Source: Mactra quadrangularis (lineage: Eukaryota; Mollusca; Bivalvia; Venerida; Mactridae). From it: 64,000 nt of DNA. The translations under genes and the position numbers were made by a program. The DNA is taken from positions 8,083,270-8,147,269 of the forward strand of contig CM046295.1 in NCBI GenBank assembly GCA_025267735.1, written 5' to 3'. This document shows, in pieces, positions 11,161 to 23,460 of this stretch. The notes under the pieces were generated by a model. It was not told the origin of the DNA and did no database searches. It saw only the letters and a list, made by a program, of their open reading frames with translations. Numbering within the stretch: the first letter of the stretch is position 1; every line of letters begins with the position of its first letter.

Positions 11161-13925
11161 ATTGTACAAAAGTTTGCTGAACATGCATATGGAAGCAGAT
11201 TTTAAACAGCACCTATACATAACTTCTACTTTTTAAGATTCCTACAGAGTAAACAAACATTTTCTTTCCTGGCCTAATTATTAAAACATACATTTTCCTT
11301 CATTTATCAATCTAGTACATCTTGGAATAGAATATTTGGGTGGAGTTACTTAATATAATTTCTAGAACTGTTGGTAAACAAGTGTTTATATACAATAAAA
11401 CCTCTGTATAACAGTCAGTAGTTGGTCTGTGGTAAACTGGCCATAGGAAGATCCAGGATTTCTATGTAGGAGGGGGGGGAAAAATTCTAGTTCGGGGGGA
11501 GAGTAAAATGAAAAAGTACACTGGGGTCCAGGGGAACGTAAGGGCCTCACAGGGTCCAGAACAAAGCCCTGATCAATGGTTCAGGGGACCAGCCGCCCCT
11601 GGAAGATCATAAGTTTTGGTTATTCTAAAGGGTTCCAACCCACTTGGGGCATTGTTAATTGTAGACAGGGCAAGTATCGGGTCTATGCTTAAAACTGAGA
11701 CGTAGCTGTTGTAGGGAGATGTCTCAACAGCTGCCAGTTGCTGGACAGTATGCTATACTGGCTAAAGTTGCTCAAAAACCTGCTTACTTGACTGCAACCT
11801 GCTTGATTGTTTTAATGTAATACACCCAAAAAACCCCACCCATTCTACATTGACAAAAATGTTTCGCCTAAGACCAAAATAAGGAAATTCTTAAAATATT
11901 TATTAACATTGCATGTATTTCAACATTTTAATGCATGCACTAAGTATTTCATATCATAATCACATAGCACTAGCATTCTAAAATATTCTATTATATAAAT
12001 TTTCTACCTATGTACTTATGTTAGAAAATTCCAAACACTTTAGAATTATAGTTTTATTTTAATGGCTAAATGCCAAACTAGTTTATATCCTTCTTTATTT
12101 ACATGTAGTTAAACTAATGTTACACTAACCCATCCATTTGAATTTCTAAAATTCCTATCCACTCAACACACGAAACAAAATAACTTTTTTAGTAAAATCT
12201 ACAAAACCAAAATCTAATAGTTTTCCAGACGCGTATCTGTCATTACGGACTTTACGCATTTGCGTAAACTCAATTCCAGAAATCAGAAATCTAAAAGTGC
12301 CAAAAGCACTGAGAAATTGAAAAAAGTGGCCAAAGTATCACCAAAATGCATCTTAGCCAATGTAGCTTAAAACATTTTTGGGGTGGGCGTGCCATAGGAC
12401 CACCTAGCATTTGTGCATAACCTCAAAAATGGCCTAGATACGCACTTGTAGTTTTCTATTAATACTCAAAACGTTACTTATCTTCAAATGGGCTAATTTT
12501 TTAACAATTAAAGGCTTATGCCACAAGAACATAAATACATGACATATATAATATACAAACCCCCAAAAATGTGCCCTTTATTAAAATCCAATTACTTTAA
12601 ACTGTAAGCACTTTGAATTAATTATGATACAATATAATTATATGTCCTGGTGATGATTTGATCAAAACATTGAAATGTACAAAAACACAATTTTTTCCTC
12701 AAACTTTGCCCTACAAATATTTCAAAGTTTTACATAACACTTACATGTAGCAATAATAATGATATGTACATATGTAAAATCTAAAACAGAATCAAGAACA
12801 TTTTCTTAAAACATTATTTTCAAATTTCACATTTTTTCTCACTTCACAAAACAGTTACAGTTCCTTTCTCTCTACTAGGTTCTTAGCAACACTTGAAAAA
12901 TAATGACATTCAAAATCCATATAAAAATATGAAAAATTCTAAAAAATATAAAAAATATCACTTTTTATCTAAAATTCCAAAGCTACTCAAAACTTCTGAC
13001 ACTCAGAGACCTGTAAGATTTTGTACTATAAATTATTATGTTTGTAGCAAAAATACCACAATAAGTCAATGCCCCTTGTACAAAATTCCATCAAACCACA
13101 GAGAATGAATTTCTCTTCAAGACTCCAAGATATAAATATCTTCTCCACACAAGAGAAAATTCATTCATTCTTCCCAGTATGCAACAGTGGTTTTCTATCA
13201 CATAACATCATTATAGATAAAATTTGTTTACGAAAAAACAAACAGGAAAAACAGCAACTTCGGTGCCAAACGATGAATCATAGAAAATTTATTGATTGGA
13301 AACGAGAAAACTGTTCAATACTTTTTTATGCTAGGATTCAAATATAAACCAATAGAAAATAACTGATCCCTGAAACATGTGACAGATAGGAAAAAACTAA
13401 CTGGTCCCCATAAATCACAATTAATGGTGGGAAAATTCTCTCATTTTTATTATCAGATTTTTTCATGTAACATGTTTCAACATCATATTGAGGTCTATTT
13501 AAGCTGGAATTGATTGGAAAATGAGATAAAATCAATAATTGTAAGGGAGATGAAATTAGAATATAAATAGCCATGGTTGAGGCAAGTTTTTTTCCAGATT
13601 TTTGTGAATCTAATTCCCTGGACAGAAGTTTTAAAGTAATATACTCATTCATATGAAATTATCAAGAATAAAAGACCATAATAATATGCCTGCAAATTCT
13701 CCCCCATTTAAAGAGAGCCTGGCACTTCAAGGTGGTCTCAGGAATAAAACCATAAAGTTCTTGAAAGGGTCATAAAACCATGGAAATAGCAAACCAATAA
13801 AATATGAATAGAGGTTAAAGTGTAATAATAAACCCAAAGAAAAATAAAAGACACAAAGAGCTATAATGTTTGGGTTTAATTAGAAATATAATTAACTTGG
13901 AAGGGCTATATCCTTACTATGATTT
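11160..13925. other. No gene seen
   Basis: AT-rich intergenic sequence. At 11630-11660 a small SINE D remnant (GGTTCCAACCCACTTGGGG) is visible. Open frames at 12893-13652 are AT-driven, overlap on both strands and have no recognisable domain. Confidence 0.4.
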
Positions 13926-14165
13926 CTCTAGGGACTGGGAACACAGGGGCTATTCTTCATTTTTTCTGCATATTTTAACCGTCAATGACATACTATTTGG
14001 GTAGTTTGTGGAATGGTTCAGTACATGTACTGGGGACACAAGGGTCATTCTTCATTTTTTTCTCCAGCAGAATAAAGGGGCTGTGATAATTTGATAAATG
14101 CATCTTTTAACAGACAATGACATACTATTTGGGTAGTTTGTGAAATGGTCCTGTACATGTACTAT
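13926..14165. repeat. Two ~131-bp diverged direct repeats
   Basis: GACATACTATTTGGGTAGTT occurs at 13987 and 14118, each preceded by a GGGGACACAAGGG-CATTCTTCATTTTT-like stretch and followed by GTACATGTACT. Confidence 0.6.
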
Positions 14166-14328
14166 ATTCTTTTGTAAGCAAAGCATCTGTGTTTTCTGTT
14201 CATTGATATGATGTAATGGTCATGCAGTAGCTAAGCTTGAATCCATGATCTGCTTTCAATGAGGCAACAGATTAGATCTGCTGAGTTTGTAGTAACAATG
14301 AAACTGAATCAAAGACAGGTACCACTAG

Positions 14329-14628
14329 TCCACGTGGCTAGCTCAGTCAGTAACATGAAAGTCTACTTATTGAGGGTTTGTGGTTTGATTTCAAGCCAGG
14401 AAATACTTTCCTTAAGCTCAGTCATGAAAATTATATCTTCAGCCATTATCCTTTCGACCACTGATTCTAAATTATGTTGGGCAGTTGTCAGTCACTAATA
14501 GGAGTATGTGTCTAAGTAACTGGTTAACAGCTAAAATCTAAAGACTTAGCCTCTCTATGATCAGTGAATAGGTTGACTGACTGCATAACACGAGCTGTGT
14601 TGCTACAGTGTTAAACCCAACAAAAACC
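14329..14628 (+). mobile_element. SINE family A, near full-length diverged copy
   Basis: A tRNA-like head (GGCTAGCTCAGTCAGTAACA), a degraded B box, the family body (CAGTTGTCAGTCACT) and the tail TGCTACAGTGTTAAACCCAA. Confidence 0.75.
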
Positions 14629-14884
14629 ACATAGGTGGGAGGTACAATCTATAATGTGTTGCTACGGCTTGAAAGAGGAGGGAGGTTCCAAGATCTAAAA
14701 TGGACAATACAGTTAGTATTTCACTCCCATCATAAGTCATTCCTGTCTAACTAAACTTTCTAAGTAAATATTTTAGATCTGGTATAAGTAATAAAGAATT
14801 AAACATGACAGTAATGGAATAAACAGATCCGATATAAACAGATAATTTTGTCTGTTACAAACAAACCCCAGACAGTGGTTACCC

Positions 14885-15170
14885 AGGATTCAACACTTAA
14901 CAGTGTGCCAGGAATCCCGAGGATCTCCGAAACTTTGGAAAAATCTCAGAGAAGCTTGTTTAGTGATTCCTTTGGGATCCCTCTTAATTTTCCTATTCTT
15001 ACACAAGCTTGAGTTCCAATTAATTGTTAATCATAATTTTGTGACAGCAAATCTGTATCCAAAACTTACTCTATTAGAGGAATCCCAATGGTTAGGAAGG
15101 AATCCCTCAATAACTGACTACCTGGGTTCCTCTGAGATCCCTAAAAAACAGATGTTTCACTTGGCTACCT
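14885..15170 (+). repeat. Family G dispersed repeat (GGAATCCC/GGATCCC-rich)
   Basis: ACACTTAACAGTGTGCCAGG, then AAACTTTGG and several GGGATCCCT or GGAATCCC words. Related blocks lie at 46480-46540, 46750-46850, 54270-54680, 60010-60390 and 60560-60830. Type unknown. The open frame inside it is not a gene. Confidence 0.5.
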
Positions 15171-15758
15171 AAACAATGAATTCTACCTTAACTAGTTAAG
15201 AAATATTTATTCAACTTTATTAAATTATTTTGTGCGAAATTTACAGCTGTATTAATTAAGCCAACAACCACAAGTGAGCTATTTTTATACAACAAGGAAA
15301 CATAATTATGTTATTGACTGCAGTGTCTGTCCGTCTGTCAGCAATTTCATGTCTGGACCATAATTTTGTTACTAATAAAGGGTTTTTCAAATAACTTGTC
15401 ACAAATCATCCCCACATCAAGATGATATATTACACACTTCTTTAAGGGCTGTTGTTGAAAGGTCAATGTCACAAAAGACAAGGCAGCAAGTCATTTAAAA
15501 CAGCTCACACTTTAGGGCCAAAATGCTCCAACTCATGTCAAGGGCAGTTGCTTAAAGGCCAAGGTCAGTCTAGGTGTCAAAGGTTATTTAGGACAGCTCA
15601 GCTTCACACTTCAGGCACATAATGCTCTGAGTTATTGTGCTTTAGTTTGTATTTTTCTAGTCTGAGTGCTTTAAACAGGTTTTACTATACATTGTATTTG
15701 TATTCTAGTCATAAAGTATACAAGTAAACATGTCTTGACTCACAGTAACCTGTTGATT

Positions 15759-16258
15759 TTATGATTGTCTATAAAATACAGTACATGTAGCAGATCTTGT
15801 TATGATTGTCTATAAAATACAGCACATGTAGCAGATCTTGTTATGATTGTCTATAAAATACAGTACATGTAGCAGATCTTGTTATGATTGTCTATAAAAT
15901 ACAGTACATGTAGCAGATCTTGTTATGATTGTCTATAAAATACAGTACATGAAGCAGATCTTGTTATGATTGTCTATAAAATACAGTACATGTAGCAGAT
16001 CTTGTTATGATTGTCTATAAAATACAGTACATGAAGCAGATCTTGTTATGATTGTCTATAAAATACAGTACAAGTAGCAGATCTTGTTATGATTGTCTAT
16101 AAAATACAGTACATGTAGCAGATCTTGTTATGATTGTCTATAAAATACAGTACATGTAGCAGATCTTGTTATGATTGTCTATAAAATACAGTACATGTAG
16201 CAGATCTTGTTATGATTGTCTATAAAATACAGTACATGTAGCAGATCTTGTTATGATT
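15759..16258 (+). repeat. 41-bp minisatellite, about 12 copies
   Basis: Unit begins TTATGATTGTCTATAAAATA and continues CAGTACATGTAGCAGATCTTG. Copies differ only by rare substitutions (for example TGAAGCAG). Every unit holds a TATAAAATA motif. Confidence 0.9.
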
Positions 16259-16299
16259 TGATTTATAGCAGATACAAATCATGAACATAAATTCCTAAT

Positions 16300-16530
16300 C
16301 CTGGAACTTGTGTAAATTGACTTGGGCAAGTGAAAGTTTTGGCTAGTGCATATTGATTTGGCCAGTAAAAGTTGATTTGAATTTGTGAAACATGATTTGG
16401 GCTAGTAAAAATTAATTTCAGCTTGTAAAATTGATTCAAATAAGGCAAGAAAAAAATATTTGAGCTGGTGAAAATTGATTTGGGCTAATAAAACAGGATT
16501 TATGCCAGTGAAAACTGATTTAGGCTTGTA
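16300..16530 (+). repeat. Degenerate ~25-bp repeat, GGGCTAGTGAAAATTGATTT type
   Basis: About nine imperfect units in which TTGATTTGGGCTAGTAAAA-like words recur. The inverse (CTAGCCCAATT, ATTTTCACTA) is seen at 34100-34310. Confidence 0.6.
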
Positions 16531-17922
16531 AAGTTAGTTATTTCATATAATAATCCCTCTACAGTCATCAGGTATCCCAAGAGAATTGTCTCCATGTAAT
16601 TTCACCTCTGTTTACAGCACTGTTAATATATTCATATCAAGTTACCCCACCCACCTAGCCAAAATATCATAATTATTATCAGTGAGAAATCTTCATGGAA
16701 AAATGTGTTAATTAGACTCTAATTGGTTCATGTAGCTATGGTAGTTGTTGTAGCTTACTGCTGTAGTATCGAGGATTTTTTCTAGGGGGTCCAAACTTTT
16801 TCTAGAGGTGGTTCAAACTTTTGAACAGAATGATGCAACATATTAATAATAAAAACTATATAACCATTACAGAGGTACATTTTGGAAATTCTAGGGGGGG
16901 TGTCCCCCCCCCCCCGCCAGATCCGCCTATGAAGGACAGCCAGCAATCTGATCAATTTAGCCTTTAAGCTAAGCAAGAGAGTGTATTTTAAGGAACCATA
17001 CGAATACCCGAAGTTTTACAATTGGGATGGTGAGAAAGCAGGAGAGAGAAAGAGATAAATTCACACTCTTTATCTAAGAGCTAGAAACAACCCACGCCTT
17101 AGTGTTAAATATGTTATCAAGCTAGCAACTTCTGTGCAAGATAACAAAATTGATTAGAAAGTCTCAAATAACCACTACATATATCTTAGTATATAATTAG
17201 TTTTATTCATTTCTGCCTACCGTCAACTGTTGTTCTACGTTTCTATTTATACCAAGCAAAGAGTTAAGAGGTGGACCCAAGTTTTAGTTTACAAGTACAC
17301 AATTTTGTTTCATAATCTATGCTTAATGATGTAATGTTGTGTTTTATGATGAAAATATACAATGAAAAAGTAAAATCAATGAATGATATGTTAATATAAT
17401 AGGACTACAAAATGTATATGTTATCTTAAAAGCCATCTTTAAAGAAAAATGACGTCTGCTTAGAGAAGAAATGATGTTGTGCTGTAATAAAGTCTCAATA
17501 AAGAAACATTTTTCTTCAAAATTAAGCATTTGGGACTTAAAATTCGAAAAATATCATAAAATTTTGCTATGAATAAGGTGGTCTATATAGAAGAACTGAA
17601 ACGTACTAAATTACCTAATATTTCATAATGTGCCAAAACAATGTAAACTTTTTTCTGGCCAATTTCTCTTTTGGAAATTTTACATTTTTTTCTGCCAATT
17701 TTTTCATAATGGTTGCCATGGATACAAGCATCATTTGCATTGACCCATCAAGAGTAATGAATACCTGCCCTGCCCTGGAATTTCAGTGTTACAATTTTAG
17801 AAGTATGAAAGACAATCTTACAGGTATGTTTGTTTTTCCTGCTGTTAGCATGAATTATTTCCTGAAGAAAATCTATGAGATACCTGGATAAAATTGCATG
17901 AGTAGTTCCATTATTTCAAGAA

Positions 17923-18165
17923 GGGGGTGCATATTTCTTTAACATATTTTTAGGGGTGCATATTTCTTGAACATATTTTTAGGGGTGCATATTTCTACAG
18001 CTGCATCAAGGATACCAGTAGGAATAAATGTTCAACCTAGTACATGTATTTTTATAGATTTGAATGAGGGCCATGGCCATCCTAAAGTTTTATTCAAAAG
18101 TAAATGTGGGCCATGGACACCCACATTTTCATTTTAAAATTAAATGAGGGCCATGTACACACACA
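17923..18165 (+). repeat. Two short tandem repeats (31-33 bp x3; ~40 bp x3)
   Basis: GGGGTGCATATTTCTT with AACATATTTTTA three times at 17923-17998, then AAATGAGGGCCATGGCC-like units at about 18062, 18103 and 18142. Confidence 0.65.
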
Positions 18166-18439
18166 GATTCATTTTATATTTAAAAGGGGCCCTGTTAACA
18201 TATAAATTTTTCAGCACAGCCTTAAATTAAGCTGCCTATATAATCTTCTTATAAATAGACACTAAGATTTCATCTACTTATCATTATATTAGTGTCATTA
18301 ACTGATAACATCATATCACTTATCATAGCTTCCTACTGAGGCTATTAAGGGCCATAAGGGGTCAATAAGGGGTCAAGCAAGATCCTTTGTATACTAGTAT
18401 CATAGCTGGCCCTTTGTTAGTTAATATTACATTTACTAT

Positions 18440-18560
18440 ATTAAGGCCCCAGTTTCTAACCTCATTAAGTGCACTGCTAATTTCCTTAAGCAAGAAATAC
18501 CTAAGATTGCTTCACTTCACCAAGGTGGAAATGGGTATCTGCGAGGGTGGTATTATTCTG
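18440..18560 (+). mobile_element. SINE family D fragment
   Basis: TTAAGTGCACTGCTAATTTC, AGCAAGAAATAC and AAGGTGGAAATGGGTATCTG align with 11047-11160. Confidence 0.5.
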
Positions 18561-19548
18561 TTGCACAAATGTGGCACCAATTTGTCCGCAGCTTACATAG
18601 CACAAAGCAGAGTTAAATGCTCCAGTAGCCCAATGACACAGGGGTGTAGGAAAGATCAGAATATTGGGGACTGCAGATGTAATGGGTACAGGAGTGGTGT
18701 CCCCTCCCACCAGTCAAAATTTTTTCTGAATGTATGCTTCTGAAACTCGATTTCCAGCACTTTAGGTACCCCCTGTTTAAGAACAAATCTTTGTATTAAA
18801 ACGGAAGCTCAAGATGTTCAATATGTGTCATGAAAAATTAACTTGCAGTTCCATTGCCACTGCTTTCCAGAATATTGGAGCCACGGTTGCGGCCCCAGTG
18901 GCCCCTGCTCCTATGCGCCTGTAATGACAAGGGGTAGAAGCTGTGGTGAGATGAACATCATAAGTTTGAAACTTAAGAGTATATAAATCCCTCAGTGGTT
19001 AGTTAGTATCCCAAATTACATCTAAAGATGATCACAATCTTATAAGTGTATACATGTATATGATAATAAAGAAAACATAACCAGAATTTACAGCATTAAT
19101 CTAAACAATTTTAGTTGTTTTAGTTACCATGGTAACATGTTTGTTTATATTGTGTAATAGCCAATAATTTACTAAGATCTAATATTTTGTAATCTGTCTT
19201 GATTCATGTTTCTGACAGGCTAATTAGAAATATAAAATATATATTTCTATCAAGGGAAGGAAAGGGGCTTTTTCCTCACACAACAGGGGCCATTTAATGG
19301 CCCCTTTCCCCAATAAAATTTCTATGACTGATGGTCAGAATAGTGAAAGTCTCATGCAGGGACACTTTTCTTCACTAAGAATTTTGAGTTAAAATAAGTC
19401 CAAAAATGTCATTATTTTCAGTAAGTAAGTTGGTCTTTACAGATGAACTTTACTGCATAATGTATTGTATATATTCCACAGTCTAATGGCATCACTTCTT
19501 TAAGCTGGATGGATCTTGGAATACACAAAATCTAAATACTACATATTC

Positions 19549-19735
19549 AAGGGGGAGGGGACAATAATGTCAATTTTTCTCCATTATTAAGGTATATGGA
19601 GAAGTTTTCAGTCTTGAGGAAGGGTAGGTGAGTGCTGGTTATAGACAAGTGCCTTGGAAAGCTAGGTTAGGTGCGCTGGCAACTGCAAAATGACCAAAAT
19701 TGTGTTGACACTGTATTAAAACCAGTATCATTTGA
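19549..19735 (+). mobile_element. SINE family B, 3' part
   Basis: ATGGAGAAGTTT, GAAGGGTAGGTGAGTGCTGG, GGAAAGCTAGGTTAGG and TTGTGTTGACAC match the body of the full copy at 30079-30382 (reverse strand). Confidence 0.6.
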
Positions 19736-20377
19736 GGTGGGTGGTATCATTTTCTCATTGCTTAGATCTGCCATTCTTATAAAACCTAATTAATTCATAC
19801 AAAGCATAGAATGCTAATTAACAACAGTGTGTGAATAAATTAACTTAATCACTGTATTACCATAGTATATACAGATTTACCTGAGAATTCTAAACCTTGA
19901 TAAATCTTGAAGAAATTTCTGATCAGTTTTCCCAACATGAAAATAAATTACATAACTTTACGGTATTTAGCTGGGTCCAACATTAAAGGTTCGCTATATT
20001 GCCCCTGACAACCTATATTTGGGTTGAAGCAACCTGTTAATGATATTGTCACAAAGGAATTTAACAGGAATTTAACATATATTGTGTGAAAATTTATATG
20101 TATAATATATCTATATTAATCTTGTTTTATATTTGTGTTTACTGTAATCATAGTCGAAACTAATGTTTTTCACAGGTTAAATACCAATTTCTATTGTTGC
20201 TTTGTTGACAAAATTCTTTTTATCATTAGACTTAAGTATTATAATGATTGTTCTTTAACACTGTATATCTTACTGAGAATTTATAAGTGTTGCCATTTAT
20301 AAGTTTCATTATTTTTATAAAGAAAATCTGATTGAAAAATATGTTGAAGCTTTAAGTAAAACAAGCTGATCACTGTC

Positions 20378-20539
20378 TGTGACAAGTTCGTTCAACACAC
20401 AAGAAAGTTGCTAGGTAATCTAACTTAGCAACCAGGCTGGCAACCTGAGAGTATATAAGAAAACGCGCCAACTGCTTCGTTACATATGCTCTTTTCTTGT
20501 AAAATAAATTCGTTACTAACGTTGAACAACTTTGTTACA
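20378..20539 (+). mobile_element. LTR-like segment with TATA box and polyadenylation signal
   Basis: A 162-bp segment starting TGTGACAAGTTCGTTCAAC and ending GTTGAACAACTTTGTTACA: imperfect inverted TG...CA termini as in retroviral-type LTRs. TATATAAG is at 20452, then AATAAA near 20502. The last 58 bases recur at 20886. No 5-bp target duplication or coding internal region is visible, so it could be a solo or rearranged LTR, or a cellular promoter. Confidence 0.5.
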
Positions 20540-20885
20540 GGTAAGAATTTTATATATTAGTTTATGTTTTTTTGTAATTTTCGTAATGTTTCGCTATTTA
20601 TTAAGTATTATATTTTAAAGATATTTTACTTTAATTTGTACAAATACTTGACTTACTGCATTTGTAATTTCTTTTAAATATTATAGATGTTCTTAATTAA
20701 GATATGATAGTATGTTCTCATACCGGTACCCTCACCGGAAGCGAGTTTGTTTAATTCCCGTCATATCTAATTGTCAAATTATATTGTAACGTAAAATTTA
20801 AAATGTAAACTCTAGTGTTTCAAACCTTATTTCATGTTTTCAATTTATTATGTTTTATTTAATTTTCACATTCTTATATATATGG

Positions 20886-20944
20886 ACATATGCTCTTTTC
20901 TTGTAAAATAAATTCGTTACTAACGTTGAACAACTTTGTTACAG
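20886..20944 (+). repeat. Exact 59-bp duplicate of the LTR-like 3' part
   Basis: Identical to 20482-20540 over all 59 bases (ACATATGCTCTTTTCTTGTA to TTGTTACAG). The shared block begins 30 bp downstream of the TATA box, where transcription would start, so it corresponds to a predicted R-U5 segment without U3. Confidence 0.7.
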
Positions 20945-21295
20945 TGTTGTTTTTGACTCATCTGAGTTAAGCCATAATCAATTGAGATCAATCTCAGAAA
21001 ACGAACTAGAAGACATCAACTGATAGAACAAATAAATTGGTGAGAAACGCTCACTTTAGTACAACATAGAGGATACTACACAACCAAAAAGACATATTGT
21101 CAAAATTTACTCACGCAAGAACAATCTGGTGAAAATATTTCAGATACAGTTCAGGCAAGTTACAAATATAGCCGGCTGTCCATTCAGGCAAACTCCTTTA
21201 AAAATTAGTGTCAAGTCCTGTTTAGAATGTACATAAAAACCTGGGTCCATGTCAGAGTCTGCTAAATGCAGAATTTTTAATCTTGTGCCCTAAGA

Positions 21296-21545
21296 AGCCA
21301 GGTTACTGGTTTGAGTCTCACCTGGGCTGGTGATACCCTTTCATAAAAATTTGAGAATAAACAATGTTGATTTTTCTCCTTTAGTAATACACAGACTAAT
21401 TTTGAATAAATTAATTGAGTGTCCAAACTTTTGGTGGGTACTATTATGTCATATTCTACTGTTAATGCACTTCTCAGGTTAAAAAAAGGTCTAGGAAAGA
21501 TGGGTTAGGTGAAATAGTAGCCACAAAATGGCTCAATGCTGACAC
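21296..21545 (+). mobile_element. SINE family B, diverged copy
   Basis: B-box-like TGGTTTGAGTCTCACC, then GATACCCTTTCATAAAAATT, TTTTTCTCC, AGGTTAAAAAAAGGTCTAGG and GGTTAGGTGAAA align with family B in order. Confidence 0.55.
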
Positions 21546-21819
21546 TGCTTAAAAACAATAAAAAATACACATAATATACATGTACTGTATATCTAAAGAA
21601 AAACAACGTAGTAAAACAATAACAACAACAGATGAAATAAACCTGTTTGCCAAACAAACAAATGATTAATAGTCATGAAAATCCTTGGAAATAAAACAAC
21701 AAAGCTAAAATCTGTAAGTTATAAATTCCAACATAAATAAAACATAAATAACACAAACAAAAACAGTAATACAAACAGTGGTTTGCAAAACAATTACATT
21801 CAGTATTCCACAGTTTTCC

Positions 21820-23115
21820 ATAACAAAACAACACTGGCATTCTTACAGAAACAGTAGTAAAAATAATGAATAATATTTTAGAGTACCTAAGTTTTTAAAT
21901 ATTTTTAGAATCAGTTACTTACAAACAAGTATGCTAATTTTGGCACAGAAAACCCCTCCAAAACAACAGCACAATAAAAACACCATTTTTTATTAAACAG
22001 TGATTTTTTTCAACAAAAATAACTAACTTGTTCTTCAGGAGCACCAGTGTACAAATCACCAATACTTGTAACACAAAAATTAATGACTTTTAGAAAATGA
22101 TTTACTTACATTTATTAAAATATCTTTAACGAACAGTGCACTATTTCACAATGGCACAAAATGATCCAGCAGAAAACAACATTAAAATTCTACAAAAACA
22201 TCACAATATAACAGTAATAAACAACAGTAACTCAGTATTTTTTACAATTTTTTAGAAGAAGTTGTAACTTACAGATTTATGGTATAAGATTCCTTCAAGA
22301 ATAATACACTATCCCACAAAAAATCCAGCGGAAAACAACACCAAAATTCTGTAGAAACAAAAATAGAAGCAACACTAAAATTATGCAGAAAACAACACCA
22401 GAATCTTAGTAATAACAACAATATAAACACCAGCATTCATTAAACAGAACAAGCACCTTTGAATTTTTTAAACAAAAAATACTAACTTGTCCTTCACGAA
22501 CAAATTTTTACCTATACATTCTACAAACAAAAATAGAAACAACTATCACATTATGGTAGAAACAACAGCAAAACCACTAGAATTCAATTCAATATAAAAA
22601 TCAATGGCTTTTAGAAAATGAATTACTTACATTTATTTTAAAAGTCCTTCAAGAAATATTCACAATTCCACAAAAATCCAGTAGAAACAATGATAGAAGC
22701 AACATTATAATTCTGTACAAACAGCATTCAAATTCTGGCAGATCAACAATAAAACACTAGTGTTCAAATCCCCAATAAATTAAGCACAAAATTAATGGCT
22801 TTAGAAAATAAATTACTTACATATATTTTAATTCCTTCAAGAAATATACACTTTTTAACAATGACCCAAAAATTCCAGCAGAAAACAATGCTAAAATACC
22901 CCAAGAAACAACAGTAAAAACACCAGTATTCAAATAACCAATACATTAAACAACACAAAAAACAATGGCTATTAGAAAAATAAATTACTTACATTTATTT
23001 CAAAGGTCCTACAAGAATACAACAATATTGCACAAAAAATCCAGACACAAGCAACACTAAAATGCTGCAGAAAACAACACTAAAATTCTCGTAGAAACAA
23101 CAGAATTAAACAGCA
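21820..23115 (-). repeat. Diverged 170-190 bp satellite, about six to seven units
   Basis: TTACTTACATTTATT recurs at about 22100, 22620, 22812 and 22983, with degenerate versions at 21910 and 22265. Each unit also holds CCAGCAGAAAACAACA and ACACCAGTATTCA-like words. On the minus strand every unit presents a GTAAGTAA donor-like site. Confidence 0.65.
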
Positions 23116-23209
23116 GTGCTCACATCAATATCATACTATTGATAAATACTGATCAATTTATTCCTCTACTACTATATACAAACAGTGATTTAATCATTTA
23201 AACATAATC

Positions 23210-23460
23210 TCCACTCACATCACTGTGTGCCTAATCTCTTTCCTAAATATATTTCATTTACATATATTTACTGTAAATATGATTAATTTTGTAAGGAATA
23301 ATTTTTTAAAAGAAATACGTATCTGTTTTATTGTAAATTGGTTAATTTTGTAAGGAATACATTTTGTAAGGAAAATATTCACATATATTTACTGCACAAT
23401 GATTAATTTTGTAAGGATTAAATTTGGTGAGGAAAATATTTACATATGTTTACTGTAAAA
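23210..23460 (+). repeat. ~60-bp AT-rich repeat, left part
   Basis: Units of ATATTTACTGTAAATATGAT then TAATTTTGTAAGGAATAA. The array is split by the hAT-like insertion and resumes at 25101. Confidence 0.65.

Noticed and set aside
14259..14498. 79-codon frame on the plus strand
   Set aside because: Lies within a family A SINE and its flank.
20545..20885. Real intron between the two 59-bp copies
   Set aside because: ACAG|GTAAG and TTACAG do look like a donor and acceptor, but splicing there would join duplicate sequences without any coding context; left as an observation only.
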